Shown: positions 46,476 to 57,289, counted from the first letter of the stretch. The stretch is DNA of 64,000 nt from an uncultured Clostridia bacterium (GCA_934121905.1 CAKOVI010000007.1:15753-79752); one strand, 5' to 3'. Notes: generated from the sequence alone by a model not told the origin. Made by a program: numbers and translations.

Positions 46476-47995
46476 AACAAGTTATGCAAATAGTTCGTGA
46501 CCTAGCAGGCTACTCACTTGGAAGAGCAGACTTAGTTCGTAGAGCCATGGGAAAGAAAAAACTAGACGTAATGGCAAAAGAAAGAGAAGTATTTATTCAT
46601 GGACAAGTAGATGAAGAAGGAAATGTAATTGTACCAGGTTGTGTAAGAAACGGAATCGACGAAGTATCTGCAAACAAAATATTTGACGAAATGGCAGAAT
46701 TTGCAAAATATGCATTTAACAAATCGCATGCTGCGTGTTATGCAGTTGTATCATACCAAACAGCATTTTTAAAAGCATATTATCCGCCAGAATTTATGGC
46801 TGCGATGCTTAATAGTTACTTAGGAAATTTGGAAAAAGTTCCGGTTTATATAGATGAATGTAAAACCTTAAACATAGAAATTTTAAAACCAAGTATAAAT
46901 GAAAGTGAACTTAAATTTACAGCTATAAATGGAAATATCAGATTTGGTTTAGGAAGTATAAAAAATGTTGGAAATCAGCCAGTAGAAAACATAATAAAAG
47001 AAAGAAATGAAAATGGCAAATTCAAATCATTTACAGATTTCTGTGAAAGAATTGCAGAAGCGAGTGTTAATAAGAAATGTATAGAAAGTTTAATAAAATC
47101 AGGAGCATTTGACGAATTCGAGCAAAATAGAAGTACTTTATTGGCATCATTTGAGGGAATAGTAGATACAATACAAAGCACAAAGAAAAAAGGATTAGAA
47201 GGACAATTTTCAATGTTTGATTTCGGAGCTATAAATGATGATTTAGAAAATAATATGAATGATATAAAATATGCATTTATAGAAAAAGAAGAATTTTCAG
47301 AAAAAGAACTTTTATCGCAAGAAAAAGAAATGCTAGGAATATATCTATCTGGACATCCTTTAAGCAAACTAAAAGAAGAAATAGAAAAACAAACAACAAT
47401 TAGCACAAGAGATATTGACGCAATCGATAATAAAACAAATATAGATGAAGAAAATATTTCTGAAATAGAAATGATAAATGGATATGATTTGCAAAAGGCA
47501 AGCAAATTTAAAGATGGACAGGAAGTAAAAATTGCAGGAATTATAACATCTATAAAAAAGAAATTTACCAAAACAAACAGAATAATGGCTTTTGTAACAA
47601 TTGAAGATTTGTATGGACAAGCAGAAATAATAGTATTCGAAAATGCTTATTTAACAGCAAAAGATAGCTTAATAGAAGAAAATATTGTTTTAATAAAAGG
47701 AAGATTAAGTATAAGAGAAGAAGAAAAAACCTCTATAATTGCAAATGAAATAACAAATTTCGGGGTTCAAAAAAGGAAAGAATTAATAATAAATATTACA
47801 AATTTAGATGAACCTATAAAAAAGAAATTAAGAGGTGCTATAAAATACTTTAATGGAGAGATGAATAATATTGCGGTGGAAGTACAAGACGGAGAAAGCA
47901 TTTTAAAATGTGGTGCAATATATTTAACTGGTGCCATTTATGAGGTATTTCAGGATATTGTTGGAAAAGAAAATATTGAATTAAGGGAAATATAA
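46476..47995 (+). CDS. dnaE: DNA polymerase III alpha subunit DnaE, exon 2
   Basis: Begins in mid codon with AACAAGTTATGCAA, giving EQVMQIVRDLAGYSLGRAD after splicing. It carries the fingers and helix-hairpin-helix part ('FAKYAFNKSHAACYAVVSYQTAFLKAYYPPEFMAA') and a C-terminal OB-fold ('EVKIAGIITSIKKKFTKTNRIMAFVTIEDLYG'). A start at ATG 46484 exists but has no ribosome site, so separate translation is unlikely. It ends 19 bases before ktrB. Confidence 0.95.
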
Positions 47996-48014
47996 GAAGG
48001 GAAGTAAACAAAAG

Positions 48015-49307
48015 ATGTTAAAAGATAAAAATATATATTTAATACCTTGTTTAGGTTTTTTATCTGTAATACTTGTAGGTTGGATAGTACTTATGCTTCC
48101 AACCTGCAATAATGGAAATGTCACTCCATTTGATGCATTATTTACTGCGGTTTCAGCAACATGTGTAAATGGATTAACAACAGTAAATTTATCAACAGAG
48201 TATAGTTTTTTGGGGCAAGTGACAATTGCAATAATCACAGAAATAGGAGCAATAGGATTTGTAACATTTATATCTTTTATATTAAGTTTTAAAAAGAAAA
48301 GGATGAGCTTATCTGAGACATTGCTTTTGAGCAGTGCCTTAAATGATAATCATTATGGAAAATTAAAACAGAGATTAAAAGAAGTAATAAAATATACTAT
48401 AGTTATTCAAATTATTGGAGCTATATTATTAGCAGTAGATTTCATACCAAGGTTTGGAATAAAAAATGGAATCTGGTATAGCATATTTCATTCTATTACA
48501 GCCTTTTGTAATGCAGGATTTGATATAATAGGAGATACAAGCCTTGAAATTTTTGCGAAAAACATATATGTAAATATTGTATTTATAATATTAATGTTTT
48601 TAGGTTCAATTGGATATTTTGTAATTGAAGATATAATTGGAGCAATAAAGAAAAAACGCTTTATACATATAAGTTTTCATACAAAAATAGTACTAACGGC
48701 AAGTTTAATAATTTATTTAGTATCAATAATGTTATTAAAAATTGCAGAACCTAATTTAACTTGGCTAGAAGCGGTATTTACAAGTGTAACTGCAAGAACT
48801 ACAGGATTTTCAACAATAAATATGGCAGGAACTTTACCTATTACAAAACTAATAATATCATTTCTTATGATAATAGGAGGAGCACCTGGTTCAACATCTG
48901 GTGGAATAAGAATTACATCAATTGCAATTTTAGCTTTAACTGTAAGGGCAACTCTTAGAAATAAAAAAGATGTAGTTGTTTATTATAAAAAAATTGATTT
49001 ACAAACTATAAGACAGGCAATAACGAATATTGTTATATGTGTAATGTTGGTTTTAATAGCAATGTTTGTAATGGAAAAAGTACAAATAATGAGACTTGAT
49101 AATAATTTATTTATGTGTGCATCAGCTTTTTCGGCAACAGGCTTATCTGTTACCAATGTAGCTAAGATGAATTTTGCATCTAAGGTGATTTTGGAGGCCT
49201 TAATGTATATAGGAAGAGTTGGTCCAATTTCGATACTTTCTATTCTTATTTTTAAGAAAAAGGAAAATCAAAATATCGAATATGTTTCAGGAAATGTTAT
49301 GTTATAG
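48015..49307 (+). CDS. ktrB: Potassium uptake membrane protein, TrkH/KtrB family
   Basis: 430 residues with about ten membrane segments and four P-loop-like repeats; signatures 'FTAVSATCVNGLTTV', 'CNAGFDI', 'TARTTGFSTINM', 'GGAPGSTSGGIR' and 'FSATGLSVTN'. It forms the K+ pore and works with a KtrA gating ring. AAGGGAAG lies upstream of ATG 48015. The partner gene follows after 12 bases but is shortened. Confidence 0.93.
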   Translation: MLKDKNIYLIPCLGFLSVILVGWIVLMLPTCNNGNVTPFDALFTAVSATCVNGLTTVNLSTEYSFLGQVTIAIITEIGAIGFVTFISFILSFKKKRMSLSETLLLSSALNDNHYGKLKQRLKEVIKYTIVIQIIGAILLAVDFIPRFGIKNGIWYSIFHSITAFCNAGFDIIGDTSLEIFAKNIYVNIVFIILMFLGSIGYFVIEDIIGAIKKKRFIHISFHTKIVLTASLIIYLVSIMLLKIAEPNLTWLEAVFTSVTARTTGFSTINMAGTLPITKLIISFLMIIGGAPGSTSGGIRITSIAILALTVRATLRNKKDVVVYYKKIDLQTIRQAITNIVICVMLVLIAMFVMEKVQIMRLDNNLFMCASAFSATGLSVTNVAKMNFASKVILEALMYIGRVGPISILSILIFKKKENQNIEYVSGNVML

Positions 49308-49319
49308 GAGGATAAAGTT

Positions 49320-49745
49320 ATGAAGAAACAATGTATAGTTATAGGTTTAGGAATTTATGGAATGAATGTTGCAAGAAAGCTTTCAGAAGAAGGAATGGAA
49401 GTTTTTGCTATTGATAAAGATATGAAATTGGTCGAAAGGGCAAGTAATTTTGTAACCAAGGCTGTTTGTATGGACATTACTAATATAGATGCTTTTGATG
49501 GTATTCCTGTTGGGGATTTTGATGTTGGTGTTGTTGGTATCGGCGAGAGTGTGTCTGTTAGTATTATTACTTGCTTGGCTTTAAAAGAAGCTGGGGTTAA
49601 TTATGTTATTGCTAAAGCTGGTGATAAACTTCATAAGAGAATTTTGGAAAAACTTGATGTTGATGAGATTGTGCTTCCAGAAGAGTATTTGGGTGTTATG
49701 ACGGCGAAGAGCATTTTGGAAAGTAAGGAACTTAAGAGAGTTTAG
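49320..49745 (+). CDS. ktrA: KtrA-like potassium regulatory protein, lacks RCK_C domain
   Basis: 141 residues: only the RCK_N nucleotide-binding domain ('CIVIGLGIYGMNVARKLSEEGMEVFAIDKD', 'VVGIGESVSVSIITCLALKEAG', 'VDEIVLPEEYLGVMTAKSI'). KtrA proteins are normally about 220 residues with a C-terminal TrkA_C domain, which is missing here. The stop is followed at once by sequence that matches the leader of the repeated pilin-like cassette (51832 onward), so the 3' end was probably lost when that cassette joined. Whether the short protein still gates KtrB is unknown. Confidence 0.85.
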   Translation: MKKQCIVIGLGIYGMNVARKLSEEGMEVFAIDKDMKLVERASNFVTKAVCMDITNIDAFDGIPVGDFDVGVVGIGESVSVSIITCLALKEAGVNYVIAKAGDKLHKRILEKLDVDEIVLPEEYLGVMTAKSILESKELKRV

Positions 49746-49802
49746 AATTATATTTTACCTAATTGGTTGTTTTTACATTTTCAAAGCAAGATACTAAAGG
49801 GG

Positions 49803-50764
49803 AGGAAAAGATGAATTTAAAAGTAAAATTAAAGAAAAACGAAGGTATTACACTACTAGCACTCGTAGTTACAATTATTGTAATATTAATATTATCAACA
49901 ATAACGATAAGCATGGTAACAGGTGATAATCGGGATAATAAAAAATGCAAATAAAGCAAAAGAAAAAACCAAAATTGAAAACGAAAAAGAAATAGTTCAA
50001 AGAGCAACAGTAAATGCTATTGGAAAAAATAAATATGGAGATTTAAAACAAGATGAACTGCAAAATCAGTTAGATAAAGAAGCAGAAGGAGAAACAGAAG
50101 CTACAGATGTAGGAAATGAATTTGAAATACTATTTAAAGAAAGTAATAGATATTATACTGTGGACAAAGACGGAAACATAAGTAAAGAGCAAACACTAAC
50201 AAAAATTGAAAATGCAGGAGATATAACCAAAAACAACCAGTACGATGGAAGTGAAGCAAAACCATATCAGATTAGTTGCATAGAAGACTTAGTAGCATGG
50301 TCTAATATGGCACAAGGAAGTGGCATTATATATCAAAATGGTCAGATTCAAAACGTAAGCAGAAAAACAGATTTTTCTGGAAAATACATTGTGCTTACAA
50401 GAGAGTTAAATTTTAAATCAAATTATTCATATGGAGATAGCACAAGAACTGATTTTGGAGATTTAAATACTAATGAGACAATAGAAACAATAAAAGAAGA
50501 ATTAACTAAAACTGATGAAGGGTGTATTGGGTTTACGCCTATAGGAATGAATAATGGTAATAAAAATAGTTATTTTGATGGAAATAATAATACAATAAAA
50601 AATATTTATATTCATAGAAAAGAAGGAACAGTAGCTTTATTCTGTAATGTTGGAGATGTGAAAAATTTAAAGCTTACAGGCACGATAATAAATGATACAT
50701 GGGAAGCAGGGGGAATTACCTGTAATGCAAATAATATTGAAAATTGTATTAATTATGCAAATGT
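49803..50764 (+). repeat. Long direct repeat, 5' block, copy 1 (copy 2 at 51872-52833)
   Basis: About 960 bases are almost identical to 51872-52833 (offset 2069), covering the ribosome site, prepilin part, the CGG shift site and the first GLUG-like repeats. Only a few substitutions appear near the 3' edge, after which the middle regions differ strongly. Confidence 0.92.
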
Positions 50765-51621
50765 AACAGGAGTTAATTGTGTTGCAGGAATATGTTTGTG
50801 GAAAGCAGACAGTATTAAAAATAGTATAAATTATGGAGATATTGTAAGCACTCGGCGAATCATGGCAATATTGTGGCGCAGGAGGAATAAAAGGGATAAC
50901 ATATCAAACAAAAGGGAAGATTATAAATTGTGTTAATTACGGTAAAATAAGTGGTGACTCTTCTCTTGGTGGAATAGTCGGTTGTATAACAACAGATAAT
51001 GATAATGGAGTGAGTATTAATGAATGTAAAAATTATGGTAAAGTCGAAAGTGAAAAGAGTAGAAAAATAGGCGGTATAATAGGATGGCATAGAGGTGGAA
51101 AAGCCGAAATAAAAAATACGTCTAATTATGGAGATATTACGTCTAATTATGAAAATGCAGGGAGTAATTTTTCAGGTGGAATTATTGGCTTTGTAGGTGG
51201 TGCGAATTGGGAATTCAATCTAGATGTAGATATATTGAATTGTGTGAACTTCGGAAATGTATCAAGTTTAATAACTAATCGTGATGGTGGATTGATAGGA
51301 AGACAAGATACTTGTTGTGCTCAAATTTATGTTACAGTCAAAAATTTTTACAATGTGGGAAAAATAAAATCAGGAAACATTATCGGAGAAATAGCTTATA
51401 CCAGTAGAACAGAGACCAAAACAGAATTTGAAAATGTTTATTATATTAAAGAACCTGCAATTGGACGTGGAAGCTTAACCAGTGGAGAAGCAACATTAAA
51501 AAGCCACGATAAAATTAAAAGCCAATCTTTTGTAGATTTATTAAATCAAAATATAGGAGAAAACTCAGACTGGAAGAAATGGAAATTAGGAGAAAAAGGA
51601 TATCCGGAAATAGACTTATAA
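49811..51621 (+). CDS. Prepilin-like surface protein with GLUG-like repeats, copy 1 (two +1 shifts at CGG)
   Basis: ATG 49811 (GGGGAGG upstream) gives a prepilin-like N-terminus 'KKNEGITLLALVVTIIVILIL', the clostridial variant with Ala in place of Glu5. The frame breaks at CGG 49931-49933; skipping C continues 'GIIKNANKAKEKTKIENEKE' as in pilin-like proteins. A second break at CGG 50853-50855 is again healed by skipping C, giving 'STGESWQYCGAGGIKG', which aligns with 'VTGSAYAYGAAGGIGG' of copy 2. The rest consists of repeats of the type 'NCxNYGxI...GGIxG' (GLUG-like). With both shifts it has 602 residues. It ends 'WKKWKLGEKGYPEIDL' as does copy 2. Confidence 0.75.
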
Positions 51622-51696
51622 ATTTAAAATTAAATACTTGACAAAGTAAAAAAATAGTATAGAATAGAAGCATAAATGAAAAGAAGAGGTATAAAA

Positions 51697-51717
<21 letters not shown>
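51466..51717 (+). repeat. Direct repeat, 3' block, copy 1 (copy 2 at 53526-53777)
   Basis: About 250 bases match 53526-53777 (offset 2060) with few changes. The block covers the 3' end of one surface gene, the promoter and the start of the next leader ORF, so the repeat unit is a gene end plus the next gene's leader. Confidence 0.9.
51638..51665 (+). promoter_or_regulatory. Promoter of leader ORF/pilin-like copy 2
   Basis: TTGACA (51638-51643), 16 bases, TAGAAT (51660-51665). The same promoter recurs at 53698-53725 with TAAAAT. Confidence 0.7.
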
Positions 51718-51798
<81 letters not shown>

Positions 51799-51807
<9 letters not shown>

Positions 51808-51841
51808 ACCTATAAAAATATAGGTCTATTTTGGTTGTTTT
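51799..51841 (+). terminator. Terminator hairpin between leader ORF and pilin-like copy 2
   Basis: CCAAAATAAACCTATA (51799-51814) pairs with TATAGGTCTATTTTGG (51819-51834), followed by TTGTTTTT. It begins within the last codons of the leader ORF, the classical place for attenuation. Confidence 0.8.
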
Positions 51842-51879
51842 TGACGTTTTTGAAACAAAATATCTAAAGGGAGGAAAAG

Positions 51880-53681
51880 ATGAATTTAAAAGTAAAATTA
51901 AAGAAAAACGAAGGTATTACACTACTAGCACTCGTAGTTACAATTATTGTAATATTAATATTATCAACAATAACGATAAGCATGGTAACAGGTGATAATC
52001 GGGATAATAAAAAATGCAAATAAAGCAAAAGAAAAAACCAAAATTGAAAACGAAAAAGAAATAGTTCAAAGAGCAACAGTAAATGCTATTGGAAAAAATA
52101 AATATGGAGATTTAAAACAAGATGAACTGCAAAATCAGTTAGATAAAGAAGCAGAAGGAGAAACAGAAGCTACAGATGTAGGAAATGAATTTGAAATACT
52201 ATTTAAAGAAAGTAATAGATATTATACTGTGGACAAAGACGGAAACATAAGTAAAGAGCAAACACTAACAAAAATTGAAAATGCAGGAGATATAACCAAA
52301 AACAACCAGTACGATGGAAGTGAAGCAAAACCATATCAGATTAGTTGCATAGAAGACTTAGTAGCATGGTCTAATATGGCACAAGGAAGTGGCATTATAT
52401 ATCAAAATGGTCAGATTCAAAACGTAAGCAGAAAAACAGATTTTTCTGGAAAATACATTGTGCTTACAAGAGAGTTAAATTTTAAATCAAATTATTCATA
52501 TGGAGATAGCACAAGAACTGATTTTGGAGATTTAAATACTAATGAGACAATAGAAACAATAAAAGAAGAATTAACTAAAACTGATGAAGGGTGTATTGGG
52601 TTTACGCCTATAGGAATGAATAATGGTAATAAAAATAGTTATTTTGATGGAAATAATAATACAATAAAAAATATTTATATTCATAGAAAAGAAGGAACAG
52701 TAGCTTTATTCTGTAATGTTGGAGATGTGAAGAATTTAAAGCTTACAGGTACGATAATAAATGATACATGGGAAGCAGGAGGAATTACCTATAATGCAAA
52801 TAATATTGAAAATTGTATTAATTATGCGAATGTTGTAGGTTATAATTTTGTAGGTGGACTTTGCGCGCGATCATCTAATTATATAACAAATTGTGTCAAT
52901 TATGGAAATATTACTGTAACAGGTTCGGCATACGCATATGGAGCTGCTGGTGGGATAGGAGGACAAGGTAGTCAGAAATATAGTAATTGTATTAATTATG
53001 GAACCGTAATAGGAACTAAGACATATATTGGAGGAATCTGCGGACTAATGAGTACAAGTGGAGAAACGATAGTTGATTTATGTAAAAACTACGGAAAAAT
53101 TGAATTAGTAGCTGATGGAAGTTATAGCAAAACAGCGGGAGGTATAACGGCGGGGTGTGCTAGGCGGAACTTTTCAAATTATGAATTCATCCAATTATGG
53201 AGAAGTAAATTCAGGTGGATCTTCAGGTGGAATAATTGGATATGTTGGAGGACATGCATGGGATACTAACATTAGCGTAAGTATCCTTAATTGCGCTAAT
53301 TTTGGTAAAATAAATTCCCAACTAAGAGATGGTGGAGGAATAATAGGTTTACAAGGAACCACATGTACAGAAAACTACGTTAGTATAAAAAACACATACA
53401 ATACTGGAAATGTTACAGGCAAAACTTTTGGAAATATTATAGGAACAATTTCATATGCAGATGGTCAAACAGACACTAAGACGGAATTTGAAAATGTCTA
53501 TTACACAGAGGAACCATTATTAGGCAAAGGAAGCTTAACCAGTGGAGAAGCAACATTAAAAAGCCAAGATGAAATTAAAAGCCAATCTTTTGTAGATTTA
53601 TTAAATCAAAATATAGGAGAAAACTCAGACTGGAAGAAATGGAAATTAGGAGAAAAAGGATATCCAGAAATAGACTTATAA
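51880..53681 (+). CDS. Prepilin-like surface protein with GLUG-like repeats, copy 2 (two +1 shifts at CGG)
   Basis: ATG 51880 follows GGGAGG. The N-terminal 960 bases are nearly identical to copy 1, including the break at CGG 52000-52002 healed by skipping C. The middle differs from copy 1. A second break occurs at CGG 53165-53167; skipping C gives GGA and continues 'GTFQIMNSSNYGEVNSGGSSGGIIGYVGG'. GLUG-like repeats 'NCxNYGxI' run throughout, and the C-terminus is the same 'WKKWKLGEKGYPEIDL'. With the shifts it has 599 residues. Probably exported and surface-exposed; whether prepilin peptidase processes it is unknown. Confidence 0.75.
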
Positions 53682-53697
53682 ATTTAAAATTAAATAC

Positions 53698-53725
53698 TTG
53701 ACAAAGTAAAAAAATAGTATAAAAT
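53698..53725 (+). promoter_or_regulatory. Promoter of the second leader ORF
   Basis: TTGACA (53698-53703), 16 bases, TAAAAT (53720-53725), within the duplicated block. Confidence 0.7.
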
Positions 53726-53756
53726 AGAAGCATAAATGAAAAGAAGAGGTATAAAA

Positions 53757-53867
53757 ATGCAAATGATAAAAAACGATAAATTCCTTGAGAGAATACGCAA
53801 AAGCGTAAATAATACTATAAAAAGAAAAGAAATAAAAGACAAGATAAAAAGAACTATATTTGACTAG
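53757..53867 (+). CDS. 36-residue leader ORF, second copy
   Basis: ATG 53757 after AGAGGT; begins MQMIKNDKFLERIRKSV and ends 'KDKIKRTIFD'. Same length (111 bases) and start as 51697-51807 but without the AC tract. A terminator hairpin overlaps its 3' end. Confidence 0.45.
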   Translation: MQMIKNDKFLERIRKSVNNTIKRKEIKDKIKRTIFD

Positions 53868-53888
53868 GTTTATTTACCTTGTCTTTTT
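53834..53888 (+). terminator. Terminator-like hairpin before the third pilin-like gene
   Basis: AAAAGACAAG (53834-53843) pairs with CTTGTCTTTT (53878-53887) across a long loop, followed by T. The left arm lies in the leader ORF. Confidence 0.55.
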
Positions 53889-53937
53889 AATGTTTTTTTA
53901 GCAGGAAAGTACCTAAGAAAAAAAGGGGGATGGAAAA

Positions 53938-55140
53938 ATGAATTTTACAAAGAAATTCACTAAAAACAAAGGTATAACACTAATAGCTCTTGTAGTAACA
54001 ATAATAGTGTTATTAATTTTAGCAGGAATAAGTATAAGCATGCTAACAGGACAAAATGGAATATTAACAAGGGCATCTGAGGCAAAAAAAAGTACAGGAA
54101 AAGCACAAACACAGGAACAAGAAGATTTAAAAACAACAGAAGACAATATGGACCGCATTTTAGGGATAGACAAATCGGAGTATGGAGAGCTAAAAAAAGG
54201 CGGAAAATATGTAGAAGAAAACAAAACTGTAAAGGACATAAATGGAGATACAGTAGTAATACCAAAAGGATTCAAAGTAGCAGAAGATAGCGGAGCAACG
54301 GTAATAGAAGGAATTGTAATAGAAGATGACGATATTTTGAATGGAAGAGGAAACCAATATGTATGGGTTCCAGTAACAAAAGATACAAACGGAGACCCAA
54401 CTACACCATATGCAGGAAAAGGAACTCTATCGAATGGTGCAGAGATTAAATTAAGCAAATATGCTTTTGATAAAAATGGAAAGGAAGTATCAAAAGAGAG
54501 AGTTGATTCACACGAAACAGTATATGATTCTGCAACTCCATATTGGACAACGGGAGAAGACACTGGTCCGATAGATAATTATAAATTAAGTGTTGCAACA
54601 AATGGAGGATATTATATTGCAAGATATGAGGCAAGTTATGGAACAAATGAAAAAGCTGGTTCAAGAGTTAGCATAGGTAATAGTGAAACAACTGATGACT
54701 TAGAAAAGGGAGTTTTATGGAACCATATTTCTCAAACAGATGCAATTACAGCATGTGAAAATTTATATGTGAATACTAATAGCTATTTAGTAAATAGTTA
54801 TGCATGGGATACTGCTATTGTATATATACAAAAATGTTCGGTAAATACAAAATATTCAAGAGAAGTAACTAAAAATACAGTGTTAAAAAATACGGGAACA
54901 AATTCAGATGAAGTTTGCAAAATAAATGATATGTCTGGAAATTTGGGAGAATGGACAACAGAAACGTGCTGGTGGAGAACTATTCCTTCAAATGAGGCTG
55001 AGGGTGTGGTAAACAGAGGTGGAAGATTTTCAAACTCCGATTATTATACTGCTTTTAGAGGTGAAAATACAGTGACTTATATAGTTTTAGAATCAGACAC
55101 ATCTGAAAGTGTTGGTTTTAGAGCAATATTATATATATAA
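53938..55140 (+). CDS. Prepilin-like protein with FGE/C-type-lectin-like C-terminus
   Basis: 400 residues, uninterrupted. The N-terminus 'KNKGITLIALVVTIIVLLILAGISI' is followed by 'GQNGILTRASEAKKSTGKAQ', the helix typical of clostridial prepilin-like proteins; it has Gly where copies 1 and 2 have the CGG site. The C-terminal half carries 'QYVWVPVT', 'GGYYIARYEAS', 'INDMSGNLGEWTTE', 'NRGGRFSN' and 'SVGFRAILY', the pattern of the formylglycine-generating-enzyme/C-type-lectin fold. Catalytic cysteines of true FGE are not evident, so a binding role is more likely. Surface location is inferred. Confidence 0.82.
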   Translation: MNFTKKFTKNKGITLIALVVTIIVLLILAGISISMLTGQNGILTRASEAKKSTGKAQTQEQEDLKTTEDNMDRILGIDKSEYGELKKGGKYVEENKTVKDINGDTVVIPKGFKVAEDSGATVIEGIVIEDDDILNGRGNQYVWVPVTKDTNGDPTTPYAGKGTLSNGAEIKLSKYAFDKNGKEVSKERVDSHETVYDSATPYWTTGEDTGPIDNYKLSVATNGGYYIARYEASYGTNEKAGSRVSIGNSETTDDLEKGVLWNHISQTDAITACENLYVNTNSYLVNSYAWDTAIVYIQKCSVNTKYSREVTKNTVLKNTGTNSDEVCKINDMSGNLGEWTTETCWWRTIPSNEAEGVVNRGGRFSNSDYYTAFRGENTVTYIVLESDTSESVGFRAILYI

Positions 55141-55145
55141 TAAAA

Positions 55146-55186
55146 AAGGTAGCTTAAAAAAGGTAGCTTAAAAAAGCTACCTTAAA
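55146..55186 (+). terminator. Terminator after the pilin/FGE-like gene
   Basis: AAGGTAGCTT occurs twice in tandem (55146-55155 and 55160-55169) and either copy can pair with AAGCTACCTT (55174-55183). Confidence 0.6.
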
Positions 55187-55259
55187 AACAATGAAAAAGT
55201 AAAAGAATCTCATAAATATATATACCTTCTAATGAAATGAGAAAGGAAAAAATCTAAAA

Positions 55260-57080
55260 ATGGAATATATTTTAATGTTTATAATTATTCTAATAAATGC
55301 AACAACTCTAAAAATATTACTAAAAAATAGAATAGAAGAAAACATTCCAATATCTGTAATAGGAATAATTTTAATAACATACATCTTTGGACTATTCGAT
55401 AAACTAGAAATAGGAATAATAATAACAAATGTAATAACAATTGTAAATTCCATAATAGTTATATATTATTACATAAAAGGAAAAAACAAAATAAATATAA
55501 AAAAAGATATAATAACACCAGGAGTTATTGTATATAGTGTACTATGGATACTTTTTATATTATTTAACAAGGGAAGAGTTTTTGTAGAATATGATGAATT
55601 TTCTCACTGGGGTTTGATTGTAAAAAATATGTATGAAACAGGAAGCTATGGAATAGGAAGTATTATAGAATATAGCGAATATCCGCCATTTGTGAGTATT
55701 TTTCAGTATATTTTATTAATGTTAAAAAGAACATATTCAGAAGATACAATTATAATTGGGTTAAACATTTTATATTTAACATTTTTGATACCTTTATTAA
55801 AAAATATCAGATGGGATAAAAGTTTAAAGAAGTTAATAATTTATATTCCTTTAATATTAATCATTCCAATAATCTTTTATGAAAATTTTTATACAACACT
55901 ATTTATTGATGGCTTTTTAGCATGTATATTATCGTATATAGTGTATAACTGGTTTAATAAAAAGGACATAGCATGTAAAATATCTATTGTTTTAGGGAGC
56001 GTAGCATTAATTTTATCAAAATCGATATGTATAGGATATATAATAGCCTTATTTATAATGTTTATCATTGACGGATTAATAAACTCGAAAGATAAGAAAA
56101 ACAGAAATAACAGTATAAAATTTGTATTTGTAGTAATTATAGTGACAGCTACATTTTATGCTACATGGAATATTAAATTAAATGTAAATGATGCAACAAT
56201 AAAATGGAATACAGAAGGAATAAGTTTCCAAAGGGTAAAAGATGTTTTAGAAGGAAATGGAGAGTATTATCAAAAAGTAACAATTAAAAAATATCTAAAT
56301 GAGCTATTTATAGGTCGAGGAGCATTTGCCTCAAGAAATTTAAATGTAATAAATTTATTAATGTTACTAATATTTTTTGATATTTTTGTATATAATCACT
56401 TGAAAAAAAAGGAAAGTAAAAAGACATATTTAATAATATCAATAATGTTACTAATAACTTGGTCTATAAGTATAGCAATATTATTAATAATATATCTATT
56501 CATTTTTACACCACAAGAAGCTATGATTTTAGCATGCTATGAAAGATACTTATCAGTAATTCCGTTAGCTATAACTTTATTTAATATATTTGTCCTAAAA
56601 GAAAATTACGAAGAAAGAGAACTTAAAGCAACTTATATTTGTATGATTATAGCTATATTAATAGCATTTGTACCAATGGACGTTATTGATAAAACATATA
56701 TCAAAAATAATGAAAATAAGAAAGAAAACATCGAATACAGACAAAAATATTCCGAAATTTTAAAATATAAAAATAAAATAGACAAGGATTCTAAGGTGTA
56801 TTACATTAGCAATTTAGTTGGTAACAAAGATATAACAATTGTTAAATATGAATTTTTACCATTTAAAATAGGAAACAACAACTCGAAATTAACTATGACA
56901 AAAGAAGAGTTTGAAAAAGAATTAAAAGAAAAAAATTATGAATATGTTTATATTAGTACAACAGATAGATTTTTAGAAAAAGATTTTAGTTCGTTATTTG
57001 AAAATGAGAAAATAGAAGAAGGTACGATGTATAAAATACTAGACAAGGATGGAAAGATATTGTTTAGTAAAGTAGAATAA
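55260..57080 (+). CDS. Polytopic membrane protein, GT-C glycosyltransferase-like
   Basis: 606 residues with about ten membrane segments and a soluble C-terminal domain of about 130 residues ('YRQKYSEILKYKNKIDKDSKVYYISN'). An acidic motif 'VEYDEFSHWG' lies in an early extracytoplasmic loop, where GT-C enzymes have their catalytic acid. This and the overall layout suggest a lipid-linked-sugar glycosyltransferase, possibly acting on surface proteins or polymers. The neighbouring surface genes fit such a role, but this is inference; an unrelated membrane protein is possible. Confidence 0.6.
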   Translation: MEYILMFIIILINATTLKILLKNRIEENIPISVIGIILITYIFGLFDKLEIGIIITNVITIVNSIIVIYYYIKGKNKINIKKDIITPGVIVYSVLWILFILFNKGRVFVEYDEFSHWGLIVKNMYETGSYGIGSIIEYSEYPPFVSIFQYILLMLKRTYSEDTIIIGLNILYLTFLIPLLKNIRWDKSLKKLIIYIPLILIIPIIFYENFYTTLFIDGFLACILSYIVYNWFNKKDIACKISIVLGSVALILSKSICIGYIIALFIMFIIDGLINSKDKKNRNNSIKFVFVVIIVTATFYATWNIKLNVNDATIKWNTEGISFQRVKDVLEGNGEYYQKVTIKKYLNELFIGRGAFASRNLNVINLLMLLIFFDIFVYNHLKKKESKKTYLIISIMLLITWSISIAILLIIYLFIFTPQEAMILACYERYLSVIPLAITLFNIFVLKENYEERELKATYICMIIAILIAFVPMDVIDKTYIKNNENKKENIEYRQKYSEILKYKNKIDKDSKVYYISNLVGNKDITIVKYEFLPFKIGNNNSKLTMTKEEFEKELKEKNYEYVYISTTDRFLEKDFSSLFENEKIEEGTMYKILDKDGKILFSKVE

Positions 57081-57106
57081 AATCGAATAGGAATCTATAT
57101 ACTTAG

Positions 57107-57153
57107 TCTTGATGCAAAGAATTAGTCAAATTTTTTGTATCAAGATTTATTTT
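57107..57153 (+). terminator. Terminator after the GT-C-like gene
   Basis: TCTTGAT (57107-57113) pairs with ATCAAGA (57139-57145), with inner CAAA/TTTTG pairs, then TTTATTTTT. Confidence 0.75.
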
Positions 57154-57197
57154 TGATTTTTAAGCGAACAAAAATTTGAAAAAATTCAGAAAATGTA

Positions 57198-57226
57198 TTG
57201 ACAAGAAATCAAAATAGATATATAAT
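57198..57226 (+). promoter_or_regulatory. Promoter of the YgjP-like gene
   Basis: TTGACA (57198-57203), 17 bases, TATAAT (57221-57226): full consensus. Confidence 0.85.
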
Positions 57227-57289
57227 CCATAATGTCAAAAGCGAACAACAATTCGCAAAAAACAAATGCAATTTAGGGAGGATTATATT

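Noticed and set aside
53146..53160. G-run (GCGGGG) as the frameshift site in copy 2
   Set aside because: One G fewer here would also restore the frame, but the CGG at 53165 in the same frame fits the rule seen at all other sites, so no separate explanation is needed. The two cannot be told apart by sequence alone.
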